A program made the position numbers and the translations under genes. Shown here piece by piece: positions 32,301 to 41,212 of a DNA stretch of 64,000 bases (positions are counted from its first letter, which is position 1; each line of letters opens with the position of its first letter). The notes under the pieces are model-generated. The model did no database searches and was not told the DNA's origin. It saw only the letters and a list, made by a program, of their open reading frames with translations. Source of the stretch: Gammaproteobacteria bacterium (GTDB lineage: Bacteria; Pseudomonadota; Gammaproteobacteria; Burkholderiales; Burkholderiaceae_C); assembly GCA_018828125.1 (NCBI GenBank), contig JAHJWB010000013.1, positions 1 through 64,000 on the forward strand, given 5' to 3'.

Positions 32301-32783
32301 ATGGGCACTATGACTTTTTCAGGAACTATCGTGACACAGGCCCTGGACGACACCGACCGCGAACTGCTCAGCCTACTGCAGGCCAACGCCCGCGAAGGCA
32401 CGGCCATGTTGGCGCGCAAGCTGGGGCTGGCCCGCACCACCGTGGTGGCGCGCATTGCGCGGCTGGAGCGCTCGGGGGTGGTCGCCGGATATGGCGTGCG
32501 GCTGGGCACCCGGCTCGACGCTACGACGGTGCGTGCTTGGTGCTCCATCAGCGTGCTGCCCAAAACTGCGCCTGCCGTGCTGCGCGCACTGGAGGCCATG
32601 GCCGAGGTCGAAGAGGTATCGGCCGTGAGCGGGCCGTTTGATTACCTGGTGTTCTTGCGCTGCAGCAGCCATGAACAGCTCGACACCCTGCTCGACAAGG
32701 TGGGACAACTGGACGGCGTGCACCAGACGCAGACCAGCATCGTGCTCAGCCGCAAGATTGATCGACGCAGCGTGGGGGCCTAA
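32301..32783 (+). CDS. Lrp/AsnC-family transcriptional regulator (160 aa)
   Basis: Helix-turn-helix LDDTDRELLSLLQANAREGT / LARKLGLARTTVVARIARLE (residues about 16-60) is followed by an RAM ligand-binding domain with SVLPKTAPAVLRALEAM and VSGPFDYLVFLRCSS. ATG 32301 or 32310 (MTFSG) may be used. It is divergent from the saccharopine dehydrogenase-like gene and probably controls it, perhaps with lysine or a derivative as effector. The 139 bp spacer holds the promoters. Confidence 0.93.
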   Translation: MGTMTFSGTIVTQALDDTDRELLSLLQANAREGTAMLARKLGLARTTVVARIARLERSGVVAGYGVRLGTRLDATTVRAWCSISVLPKTAPAVLRALEAMAEVEEVSAVSGPFDYLVFLRCSSHEQLDTLLDKVGQLDGVHQTQTSIVLSRKIDRRSVGA

Positions 32784-32810
32784 AAACGTTGCGCTGGGCT
32801 GCGTTACTAC

Positions 32811-32870
32811 GTATTTGATAGCTGTTAGCGCTTCATAGATAAGCGCTAGAGGCCAATTTCATTCAAATTT
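32811..32870 (+). repeat. palindromic repeat, copy 3
   Basis: TATTTGATAGCTGTTAGCGC, then CATAGATAAGCGCTAGAGGC and CAATTTCATTCAAATTT. It lies in the 101 bp between the convergent Lrp and acyltransferase genes, where it may act as a bidirectional transcript end. Confidence 0.85.
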
Positions 32871-32884
32871 CCAGAACAACATCT

Positions 32885-33472
32885 TCAGGCGTCGAACTGT
32901 GTCGGGTTCTTGCCTTTAATAGGTGCATAAAACGCCTTGATGCGCGCCATGTCGCCGTCCAGATCGCCCGTGGGCTCAAACACCGGCCCCAGGCCGCCCA
33001 CCTTGCGGCGGTAGTCCACAAACGCCAGCACGATGGGCACGCCCGCCTGCTGGGCGATGAAATAAAAGCCCGTCTTCCAGTGGCGCGTCTTGCCCCGCGT
33101 GCCCTCGGGCGGCACGATGAGTTGCATGGGGCCATCCGCATCCCGCATGGCCTGGGCCGATGTTGCGACCAGGTTGCTGGATTGGCTGCGGTTCACCGGG
33201 ATGCCCCCCAGCCACCGCATCACCCCACCAAACGGCGCCCTGAACAGGCTTTGTTTGCCCATCCAGTACACCCGCAGGCGCAGTGAAAACGCCAGCATCA
33301 GCGTGTACGGCAGATCCCAGTTGCTGGTGTGCGGCGCGGCGATCAGCACGCTTTTGGCGGCGTGGGCAGGCAAGGCCCCTTCGATCTTCCAGCCGGTGAT
33401 GTGCAGCGTAAAACGGGACACAGCGCGCAGGAGCGTGTTGACAACGGGCGTGTCAAAAATGGTGTGGTGCAT
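32885..33472 (-). CDS. lysophospholipid acyltransferase, PlsC family (195 aa)
   Basis: A short acyltransferase with the HX4D motif as HTSNWD near residue 48 and the acceptor motif PPEGTRGKT near residue 123; GGIPVNRS is also present. ATG 33472 is family-like; the 60-codon extension upstream is Ala/Gly/Pro-rich and is not. It probably acylates lysophosphatidate or a related acceptor at the inner membrane. Divergent from alkB across about 245 bp. Confidence 0.9.
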   Translation of the reverse strand: MHHTIFDTPVVNTLLRAVSRFTLHITGWKIEGALPAHAAKSVLIAAPHTSNWDLPYTLMLAFSLRLRVYWMGKQSLFRAPFGGVMRWLGGIPVNRSQSSNLVATSAQAMRDADGPMQLIVPPEGTRGKTRHWKTGFYFIAQQAGVPIVLAFVDYRRKVGGLGPVFEPTGDLDGDMARIKAFYAPIKGKNPTQFDA

Positions 33473-33717
33473 GAGGGGGGAGGCAGAAAACAAGGCGGCG
33501 GCTGTCGCGCCGCACGCAGCAGAGGCGCGGGGAGTATCGCCGATGGGCCCTATGCCCGGGTTTGAGGCAGGGCAACATCGCCCCTGAAACGTCCCCGCAT
33601 TGCCCCTCGCATTGCTTCTGAAGCGCGTCCGCAGCCGCATTGTCAACAATCTTTTCCCGGCGGCGCTTTGGTCAAAAAAATCTGGCGTTTCAAGCCCGCC
33701 TCACCAAAATGGCTGGC

Positions 33718-34938
33718 ATGGCCCGAACCCTGGAGCCAACTCACCACGCTTTGAACATGCTGCACACCGCCCGCTACGACGACACCTCTTACCGCGACCG
33801 CAAGCGGTATGCGTGGCTGTTGTCGCTCGTCGTGCCCTGCACAGTGGCTGTGGGGCCTACCCTGATGCTGTGGACGGGCGAGCCGCTGGCTCTGTGGACG
33901 CCGGTAGCGTTTTTCTACCTGGTGGCGCCGCTGCTCGACTGGCTGCTGGGTGTGGACCAGAGCAATCCGCCTGAATCTGCCGTGCCCGCGCTGGAGCGCG
34001 ACCGCTACTACCGCCGCATCACCTACCTGCTGGTGCCGGTGTTGTGGGCCGCCTTCATCTTCAGCACCTGGTTTGTGGCCACGCAGCCCCTGCCCTGGCA
34101 TGGTGTGCTGGCCATGGTGTTGACCACGGGCACGGTGGGTGGCTTCTGCATCAACCTGGGACACGAGCTGGGCCACAAGAACTCCAGGCTGGAACGTTGG
34201 CTCGCCAAGCTGGTGCTGGCGCCCACGGCCTATGGGCATTTCTTCATCGAACACAACCGGGGCCATCACCGCGATGTGGCCACCCCGGCCGACCCGGCGT
34301 CGTCGCGCATGGGCGAGTCGATTTACCGCTTTGTGCTGCGCGAAATGCCGGGCGCCCTGCGCCGCGCCTGGGCGCTGGAAAAAGACCGGCTGGCGCGCGA
34401 GCACCTGCCCCTGCTGTCCTGGCACAACGAAATCCTGCAACCCGCACTGATCACCCTGCTGCTGTGGACCGCCCTGGCGCTGTGGCTGGGCCCAGCCGTG
34501 CTGCTGTTTCTGCTGGTGGCATCGTTCTGGGCCAATTTCCAACTTACCTCCGCCAACTATGTCGAGCACTACGGCCTGCTGCGCACGCAAGACGCCAGCG
34601 GTCGTTATGAACCCTGTCAGCCGCACCACTCCTGGAACAGCAACCACCTGTTCTCGAACTGGGCGCTGTTCCATCTGCAACGGCACTCCGACCACCACGC
34701 GCACCCGCTGAGGCGCTACCAGTCGCTGCGGCATTTTGAGGACGTGCCGCAGTTGCCGATTGGCTACTTCGGCATGTTCACGCTGGCCTATTTCCCGCCC
34801 CTGTGGCGTCGGGTGATGGACCCGCGCCTGCTGGCCATGGTGGGGCGTGATGCGACCCGCCTCAACATCGACCCGCGGCACCGCGCGCTGGTGGTGCGAC
34901 GCTATGGTCTGCGAGATGCGGCGCAACCGGCGGGTTAG
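33718..34938 (+). CDS. alkB: alkane 1-monooxygenase AlkB-type (about 406 aa)
   Basis: An integral-membrane diiron hydroxylase. The histidine boxes are GHELGHK near residue 146, EHNRGHHRDVAT near residue 177 and LQRHSDHHAHPLRRYQ near residue 318, plus NYVEHYGL. About six hydrophobic spans are present. The start is uncertain: ATG 33718 is used, with 33709 and 33757 possible and TTG 33640 the far end. No rubredoxin gene is in the window, so electron transfer must come from elsewhere. Terminal hydroxylation of alkanes or fatty acids is expected. Confidence 0.92.
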   Translation: MARTLEPTHHALNMLHTARYDDTSYRDRKRYAWLLSLVVPCTVAVGPTLMLWTGEPLALWTPVAFFYLVAPLLDWLLGVDQSNPPESAVPALERDRYYRRITYLLVPVLWAAFIFSTWFVATQPLPWHGVLAMVLTTGTVGGFCINLGHELGHKNSRLERWLAKLVLAPTAYGHFFIEHNRGHHRDVATPADPASSRMGESIYRFVLREMPGALRRAWALEKDRLAREHLPLLSWHNEILQPALITLLLWTALALWLGPAVLLFLLVASFWANFQLTSANYVEHYGLLRTQDASGRYEPCQPHHSWNSNHLFSNWALFHLQRHSDHHAHPLRRYQSLRHFEDVPQLPIGYFGMFTLAYFPPLWRRVMDPRLLAMVGRDATRLNIDPRHRALVVRRYGLRDAAQPAG

Positions 34939-34992
34939 CAGACCGACTGACCCCCATGACCCTCGTTGGGACTGTGGCAAACCAATGCTTCT

Positions 34993-35050
34993 CTTTTGAT
35001 AGCTGCTGGCGCTTTATAGATAAGCGTTAGAGCCCATTTTTATTCAAAAC
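34993..35050 (+). repeat. palindromic repeat, copy 4
   Basis: TTTTGATAGCTGCTGGCGCT, then TTATAGATAAGCGTTAGAGC and CCATTTTTATTCAAAACC. It lies between alkB and dusA. Confidence 0.85.
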
Positions 35051-35140
35051 CACACACTGGCGCTGGCCGCAAGGTCGGTGGGATAATCGCGGCTTTCCGG
35101 TTGCAGCCCTGCGGGCGCCTTCATCCCCCCACGCGCTCCC

Positions 35141-36217
35141 ATGCAACCGCCACCCTCCCCGTTTTCTAGTTTGCCCGTGGAACCCACCCTGAGCCCTTGG
35201 CGCATGTCCGTCGCCCCCATGATGGATTGGACCGACTGCCACTGCCGTTACTTTCACCGGCTGCTGACCCGCCAGACCTTGCTGTACACCGAGATGGTGA
35301 ACGCGGGCGCGATCATCCATGGCGGCACCGAGCGGCATCTGCGCTTCAACGCCGAAGAGCACCCCGTGGCCCTGCAACTGGGCGGCAACGAGCCCGACAA
35401 GCTGGCCGAGGCCGCGCGCCTGGGAGCGCAATGGGGTTACGACGAAATCAACCTCAACTGCGGCTGCCCCAGCGACCGTGTGCAGCGTGGCGCATTCGGC
35501 GCCAGCCTGATGAAAGACCCCCAGCTGGTGGCCGACTGCGTGAAGGCCATGAAAGACGTGGTGGATGTGCCCGTCACCGTCAAGCACCGCATCGGCATCG
35601 ACAAGGTGGAAGACTACGGTTTTGTGCGCGACTTTGTGGGCACCGTGGCCGACGCAGGTTGCACCGTGTTCATCGTGCATGCGCGCAATGCCTGGCTACA
35701 AGGCCTGAGCCCGAAGGAAAACCGCGACATCCCGCCGCTGCGCTATGAGATGGTGCACCAGCTCAAGGCCGAGTTTCCTCAGTTCACCATTGCCATCAAC
35801 GGCGGCATCACCACTGATGCAGTGGTGCAGGAGCACCTGGAGCGTCTGGACGGCGTGATGGTTGGCCGTGAGGCCTACCACAACCCCTGGTGGATGGCCC
35901 GGTGGGACCAGCTCTACTACGGCGAGCAAGGTGGTGTGCCCTGCCCCCTGACGCGCGAAGAAGTCGAAATCAAGATGGTCGAGTACATGGAGCGCGAGGC
36001 TGCCCAGTACGGAACCCCATGGCCCCACATCGCCCGCCACATGCTGGGCCTGCGCCACAGCCTGCCCGGCGCGCGCATCTGGCGCCAGGTGTGGAGCAAC
36101 CATCTGCTCAAGGACCGACCAGCGCGGGAGGTGCATGCGCTGGCGGTGCAGTCTTATGCCAGCGCCGGTTCAGAATCCGGTTCGGAGCACCCCACAGCCC
36201 AGGCTTTGCCGGCTTGA
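35141..36217 (+). CDS. dusA: tRNA-dihydrouridine(20/20a) synthase DusA (358 aa)
   Basis: An FMN enzyme that reduces uridine 20/20a in tRNA. It has SVAPMMDWTDCHCRYFHRLL near residue 23, NLNCGCPSDRVQ with the catalytic cysteine near residue 105, VTVKHRIGID, FIVHARNAWLQGLSPKENR and AINGGI. These match the DusA subfamily rather than DusB or DusC. The first 20 residues are Pro/Ser-rich; ATG 35206 is an alternative start. Confidence 0.95.
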   Translation: MQPPPSPFSSLPVEPTLSPWRMSVAPMMDWTDCHCRYFHRLLTRQTLLYTEMVNAGAIIHGGTERHLRFNAEEHPVALQLGGNEPDKLAEAARLGAQWGYDEINLNCGCPSDRVQRGAFGASLMKDPQLVADCVKAMKDVVDVPVTVKHRIGIDKVEDYGFVRDFVGTVADAGCTVFIVHARNAWLQGLSPKENRDIPPLRYEMVHQLKAEFPQFTIAINGGITTDAVVQEHLERLDGVMVGREAYHNPWWMARWDQLYYGEQGGVPCPLTREEVEIKMVEYMEREAAQYGTPWPHIARHMLGLRHSLPGARIWRQVWSNHLLKDRPAREVHALAVQSYASAGSESGSEHPTAQALPA

Positions 36218-36265
36218 CACGGCACTGGCTTCGGCTGGTTCCAACCACAAAAGGGATGCGTTGCC

Positions 36266-36802
36266 ATGACCAGAGTGAGCCCCATGCGCACGGTCTTGCG
36301 CATGCCAGTGGCGGCGGATGAGGGGGTATTCACGGCGCTGGCTCTGCGCAGCCGCGCACTGCATTCCCCTTGGACCTCTGCACCGTCTACGCCAGAAGCA
36401 TTCGCAGCCCACTTGGCGCAGCTGGAGTCCCCTGCCAACCAAACTTTTCTCGTCTGCCTGCCGGGCGCGGCAGTAGCTGATCGTGGCGGTGAGCAAATCG
36501 CGGGAGCGATCCATCTGTCCCAGATGGTGATGGGCAACTTTCGCAGTGCGTACCTTGGCTACTACGTCTTTGCGGGCTACGAACGCCGGGGTGTGATGCG
36601 ATCGGGGCTCCAACAGGTGGTGCGCCATGCTTTTGCACATCTCAACCTGCACCGGCTGGAAGCCAATATCCAGCCCGGCAACACGGCCTCCATCGCGCTG
36701 GTTCGGGCCTGCGGATTCACGCAAGAGGGCTTTTCACCCCGCTACCTCAAGATCAACGGCCGCTGGCGTGACCATGAGCGCTGGGCCATCGTGGCCAGTT
36801 AA
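36266..36802 (+). CDS. GNAT-family N-acetyltransferase, RimJ-like (178 aa)
   Basis: A single GNAT domain with the acetyl-CoA loop YERRGVMRSGLQQVVRHAF near residue 105, then LNLHRLEANIQPGNTASIAL and RACGFTQEGFSPRYLKING. This matches RimJ/RimL-type N-terminal protein acetyltransferases. ATG 36266 is used. It follows dusA by 48 bases and may be cotranscribed. Target unknown. Confidence 0.9.
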   Translation: MTRVSPMRTVLRMPVAADEGVFTALALRSRALHSPWTSAPSTPEAFAAHLAQLESPANQTFLVCLPGAAVADRGGEQIAGAIHLSQMVMGNFRSAYLGYYVFAGYERRGVMRSGLQQVVRHAFAHLNLHRLEANIQPGNTASIALVRACGFTQEGFSPRYLKINGRWRDHERWAIVAS

Positions 36803-36838
36803 CCACCGTTACCGCCATCACCACCGCGCCCCGTCGCC

Positions 36839-39697
36839 TCAAGGGGTCGGGATCAGGCGCGCCAACCACACCCCCAACGGCTCCGGCCGTCCAAACAGGT
36901 AACCCTGCAGGCATTCGCACTGGCTTTCGACCAAAAAATCCGCCTGGGCGCGGGTTTCAACGCCTTCTGCCACCACGCGCAGGTGCAAGTGGCGGGCCAC
37001 CGAGATGATGGACTGCACGATGGCGGTGTCATTGGGATCGTCGGGCGTGTCGTCGACAAAACTCTTGTCGATCTTGAGTTCGTACAGCGGAAGTCGCTTG
37101 AGGTAGGCCAGGCTTGAATAACCAGTGCCAAAGTCGTCGATGGAGAACCGCACGCCCAGTTGCACGATTTCGGTCATGCGCGCGATGGTGTCGTCCAGGT
37201 CTTCGATCAGCAGGCTCTCCGTCACTTCCAGAATCAGATTGGCCGGGTGCGCGCCGGTATGGGCCAGCACATGGCGCACGCGTTCGACAAAATCATCCTG
37301 GCGGAACTGCCGCTCGCTCACGTTGACCGACAGTGACAGCTCGCGCCCAGCGGCTTGCAGGCTGGCCAGGGTCTCGCAGGCCTGCTGGATCATCCAGTCA
37401 CCCATGCGCAGGATGAGGCCCGACGCTTCTGCAATGGGGATGAAGCGGTTGGGCGGCACGTTGCCACGCGTGGGGTGCGTCCAGCGCATCAGCAGCTCGC
37501 CGCCCACCACGGTGCCGGATGCGTCCACCTGGTTTTGCACAAAAGCGGCCAGCTGGCCTTCGGCATGCGCTTTTTTCAGGTCTTGCTCCAGCGCCAGCCG
37601 CTCTTGCACGTCGGCCTGCATGGCAGCTTCATAAAAGCGGATGCGGTTGCGGCCCAGATCTTTGGCACGGTACATCGCAGTGTCTGCCTCGCGCAGCAGG
37701 TCCTCCACGCCCTCGCCGCGTTTGGGAAACAGGGTGATGCCGATGCTGCCGGTGCTGCTGTAGAGGTGCGTGTCGATGGCGTACGGCGCCTCCAGCACGG
37801 CGCGCAGGTTTTCAGCCACCAGCAGCGCAGCGCGGCCCGCAGTTTCCACATCCGGCGCCAGGTTGTGGGCCAGCACAACAAACTCGTCGCCGCCCAGGCG
37901 CGCCACGGTGTCACCCGGCCGCAATTGCAGGGTGAGCCGCTGGGACACCTGCATCAGCAGGGCATCGCCCACGGTGTGGCCCCGGGCATCGTTGATCTGT
38001 TTGAAGTTGTCGAGGTCGATGTACAGCACCGCGCCCACCTGCGCGGTCTTTTGGGCTCCGAGCAAGGCATGTTCCATGCGGTCCAGCAACATGCGCCGGT
38101 TGGGCAGACCTGTCAGCGCATCGAAATACGCCAACTGGTGGGTGCGCGCCTCGGCTCGCTTGCGTTCCGTGATGTCACGCGACAGCGCAATGAACCGCGG
38201 TGCGTCACCGGGGGCTGGACTTTCCTTGCGCGCGATGGACAGTTCAAACCAATGCGTTTTTCCATCAAGCTCCAGCTGAAACTGGTGGCCCGCGGAGTAC
38301 CCCGTGCGGTGGGCCGCGTCCAGGGCAGCATGACAGCCCGCGGCCGCAGCGGGCGGCACCACGTCGGTGATGAGCCGCCCCAGGAACATCTCGGGCGGAA
38401 CGGCCAGCACTTCCGAGCGGGCCGACCGGTAGTGGTGAATGCGGCCGTCCAGGCCCAAATCGAACAGCAGGTCGGGAATGGCGTTGAGGGTGCTCTCCAG
38501 GTCATCCCGCGTGGCGCGCAGCTCGGCGGTCATGCTGCGCGCCAGCGCCACGGCACGCTCGCGCCCTGTGGCCAGCAGCCAGGTGAACCAGGCCAACAAC
38601 AAGCTCAGCACGCCCCCTGCCACCGCAACCGGGTAGTGGCCGCTGTCGTGGTAGCGCTGCTCGAAAGCAGGCAAGGGGGACATCTGCAGCAACCAATTGC
38701 GCCCCCCCACCGACAACAAGCGGGTGTCTTGCGTGGGGGACGCTGCAGCGTCCGCGCTGGCAGGAGTGGCTGCGCCCACTGCACTGCCATACAAGCGGTT
38801 GCCTGCATTGGCCTCGCGGCCATCAAAGACTTGCAGGCCAATGTCCGAATCAAACTCCTGCGCCATCCCGCTGATCACATCGGCCAGCTTGAAGGGTGCC
38901 GATACCCACCCCACCAGGGCCGCGCGGCGACGGGTTGCATCGGTGATGACGGCGCCGGGTTGATAGACCGGCAGATACATCACCAAGCCCGGCGCTGGCT
39001 GGGCGAGGGCTTGTGCCGGTTTGCCAGGCAAAGGTGTGTCTTGCTGAAGCGCCAGCGGCGCAGACAGCGCCAGATCTCCACTGTCGCGGGCGCTGTGCAT
39101 GGCCGCCTGCGCGGCCGGGATGGTGAGCGCGTCAAACCCCAGGGCCTTGAGGTTGTCGCCTTTCAAGGGCTCGATGTGGGTGATGGGGGCGTATGCGCTA
39201 CGCTGTCCCACAGGCCACACGGTGTATTCGGGAAAGCCGCGACTGCGCATGTCGGCAATGTGGGCGTCGAGTTCTGCCGATTGCAGTTGCAGGATAAGTG
39301 ACACCCCTTGCAAACCGGGGCGCGTCTCTTGCAACTGCAGGGCATCCACGTAGGCCCGAAATTCTTCGCGGTCAATGCGCTCAGAGCCTTCAAAGTAGCC
39401 CTTGACGCCCCGCAGCACCACCTCGTAGGTGGCCATGCGGTCTTTGAGGTTGTAGGCAATGTGGTCGGCAGCCACCTGAAAGTTCTGCGCCCGCTTTGCC
39501 AGCGCACCCCGCTCTTCAGCCTGCCAGTACAGAAAGGTGAACCCCAAGGTCAACAGCGCCACCAGCGGCGGCAACACCACGGGCACCCAGCGGTGGCTCA
39601 CCGCACCCTGTCCACCGGTCGAATCCGCAGTGCGCGGCGCGTCTCTGGGGCTTTCGCCGGGCGGGGCATCGGTCCGGGACGGGTCTGAGGGGGGCAT
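36839..39697 (-). CDS. CHASE-PAS-GGDEF-EAL c-di-GMP protein (952 aa)
   Basis: Order of parts: membrane helix (about 38-58), periplasmic CHASE domain (about 95-300), second helix (about 350-372), PAS (about 395-515), GGDEF (about 520-685) and EAL (about 700-945). The cyclase motif RLGGDEF is intact. The phosphodiesterase motif reads ELL instead of EAL (GGELLMRW), with its Glu kept. Other EAL residues are present (EVTES, DDFGTGYSS, KIDKSF, AEGVET, QGYLF). Bifunctional activity is possible. It is divergent from the RelA/SpoT-domain gene. Confidence 0.93.
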   Translation of the reverse strand: MPPSDPSRTDAPPGESPRDAPRTADSTGGQGAVSHRWVPVVLPPLVALLTLGFTFLYWQAEERGALAKRAQNFQVAADHIAYNLKDRMATYEVVLRGVKGYFEGSERIDREEFRAYVDALQLQETRPGLQGVSLILQLQSAELDAHIADMRSRGFPEYTVWPVGQRSAYAPITHIEPLKGDNLKALGFDALTIPAAQAAMHSARDSGDLALSAPLALQQDTPLPGKPAQALAQPAPGLVMYLPVYQPGAVITDATRRRAALVGWVSAPFKLADVISGMAQEFDSDIGLQVFDGREANAGNRLYGSAVGAATPASADAAASPTQDTRLLSVGGRNWLLQMSPLPAFEQRYHDSGHYPVAVAGGVLSLLLAWFTWLLATGRERAVALARSMTAELRATRDDLESTLNAIPDLLFDLGLDGRIHHYRSARSEVLAVPPEMFLGRLITDVVPPAAAAGCHAALDAAHRTGYSAGHQFQLELDGKTHWFELSIARKESPAPGDAPRFIALSRDITERKRAEARTHQLAYFDALTGLPNRRMLLDRMEHALLGAQKTAQVGAVLYIDLDNFKQINDARGHTVGDALLMQVSQRLTLQLRPGDTVARLGGDEFVVLAHNLAPDVETAGRAALLVAENLRAVLEAPYAIDTHLYSSTGSIGITLFPKRGEGVEDLLREADTAMYRAKDLGRNRIRFYEAAMQADVQERLALEQDLKKAHAEGQLAAFVQNQVDASGTVVGGELLMRWTHPTRGNVPPNRFIPIAEASGLILRMGDWMIQQACETLASLQAAGRELSLSVNVSERQFRQDDFVERVRHVLAHTGAHPANLILEVTESLLIEDLDDTIARMTEIVQLGVRFSIDDFGTGYSSLAYLKRLPLYELKIDKSFVDDTPDDPNDTAIVQSIISVARHLHLRVVAEGVETRAQADFLVESQCECLQGYLFGRPEPLGVWLARLIPTP

Positions 39698-39917
39698 TGC
39701 GTTCCCATTTGATTCTTGGTGCGGCCAACGGGCCCGTGCACGCCCGGAGCGGGTCGGAGCATCGCACCATTATGAGCATCTGTCTTGCACTGCCAAGGTG
39801 CATTTGCGTGCAGACTTGCTGCCGGGGTTGACGGCTTGTTGGATATGCTTGGCGGCGACCCTGGATGCGCGCGGTGCGCACAAAGCTTCAACCACAACCC
39901 ATGGGACATCGAACGGC

Positions 39918-41003
39918 ATGCCATCGCTTGATTTCGACCGGGAGGAATCCCTTTTTCGCGCTTTTTATGCGCAGCAGTGCGCCGCGCTGAAAGACGCCTG
40001 CGAAGCCCTCACCGGCATGGTGGCCGAGGTGGTAGAGCAAGCGGGTGGCGTGGACATCGCCAAGGTGGAGGGCCGGGTCAAGGACGCTGACGAGTGCATT
40101 CGCAAGTTCGTGCGCAAGTACCGGCCGGCACTGGAAGAAAGCAACACTCCGTTCGACATTCAAAGCTACATCACCGACCTCGTGGGCGTGCGCGTGGTGT
40201 GCCTGTATGAGGACGAACTGGAAAAAATCGCCCAGATAGTGCGAGCGCATTTTGCGGTGATCGATGTCACCGACAAGGTGACTGCCGTCGAGAGCACCGA
40301 AGCCTCGTTTGGCTACAAGGGTCTGCACCTGGACCTCAAGCTCAGCGCGGCCCAGCGCGATCTGCCCGAGCACACCGCCTATGCCCACCTGCCCTTCGAG
40401 TTGCAGGTGCGCACCATCATCCAGGATTCGTGGAGCGTTCTGGACCACAAGATCAAGTACAAGAAATCCATCCCGGGCCAACTCAAGCGGCGCATCAATG
40501 TGCTGTCGGCCTTGTTCGAATTGGCCGACCGGGAGTTTCGGCAGATCCGCGACGCCACAGCCGCCGAGCTGCTGGAAGCACCTGATGAAACCGCCGAGCC
40601 GGCCTTTGATGCAGAACTCGACGCCCTCACACCCCAGAAGGCCGCAGCCAGCAGCAGCGAGCTCAATGCGTTCACGTTTCTCAAAATCGCCACGCACTTC
40701 TTCAAGGATTTCGAGTTCGAGCCCTCGAAGGTGGACGGCTTTGTGGACGATATCCAGGCATGGTCACCGGGCATGACCCGCGCGCGTTTCAACGCATTGA
40801 TGCGTGAGACGGTAGGTGTGGTCAAACGCTATAAGCAGCATCTGGAGGAGCAAAACCCGCAAGGCAGCTTCAACCCCTACACCGTGATCCGGCATTGCCT
40901 GTATCTGAGTAACAAGGCCGCTTTTCGCCCTGCCCTGCGCAATTCAGCCCGAGAATCGTTTGAGACTTGGCTGCAGGAACACGCAGAGCCTAAACCTCAA
41001 TAA
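39918..41003 (+). CDS. RelA/SpoT synthetase-domain protein (361 aa)
   Basis: A ppGpp-synthetase fold without HD or TGS domains. ITDLVGVRVVCLYEDELEKI near residue 77, FGYKGLHLDLK near residue 130 and ELQVRTIIQDSWSVLDHKIK near residue 157 match the RelA_SpoT domain. The usual basic substrate-binding motif before it is replaced by RVKDADECIRKF. A C-terminal helical extension of about 150 residues is unassigned. ATG 39918 (MPSLDFDRE) is chosen. It may be a small alarmone synthetase or a degenerate relative. Confidence 0.85.
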   Translation: MPSLDFDREESLFRAFYAQQCAALKDACEALTGMVAEVVEQAGGVDIAKVEGRVKDADECIRKFVRKYRPALEESNTPFDIQSYITDLVGVRVVCLYEDELEKIAQIVRAHFAVIDVTDKVTAVESTEASFGYKGLHLDLKLSAAQRDLPEHTAYAHLPFELQVRTIIQDSWSVLDHKIKYKKSIPGQLKRRINVLSALFELADREFRQIRDATAAELLEAPDETAEPAFDAELDALTPQKAAASSSELNAFTFLKIATHFFKDFEFEPSKVDGFVDDIQAWSPGMTRARFNALMRETVGVVKRYKQHLEEQNPQGSFNPYTVIRHCLYLSNKAAFRPALRNSARESFETWLQEHAEPKPQ

Positions 41004-41060
41004 TTTGAGTCAAAAGTGCCTCTAGCGCTTATGGATGAAGCGCTGATAGCTATTGTTTTC
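41001..41060 (-). repeat. palindromic repeat, copy 5
   Basis: On the minus strand it reads AATAGCTATCAGCGCTTCAT, then CCATAAGCGCTAGAGGCAC and TTTTGACTCAAATTATT. It starts at the stop codon of the RelA/SpoT-domain gene and lies in the gap before phaZ. Confidence 0.85.
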
Positions 41061-41182
41061 ATATCTAAAAGCGGCGCATTGCTGAGACACGCATTGAGCT
41101 GCAAATTCCGCCCCACCTTGTCACAAAGGCGACTCGCCATTGGTGGTTTTCCTCCATGCACTCGTTACCAAGTGCTGCTATA

Positions 41183-41193
41183 TTGCACTGCAA
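41183..41193. promoter_or_regulatory. inverted repeat in the phaZ promoter region, possible PhaR-type site
   Basis: TTGCACTGCAA is a perfect inverted repeat (TTGCA / TGCAA, one-base spacer) located 20 bases before the phaZ start and next to a TATATT -10-like box. TGC/GCA repeats of this kind are bound by PhaR in other PHB producers. The assignment is inference. Confidence 0.4.
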
Positions 41194-41212
41194 CATAACG
41201 GAGTTTCGCCCC

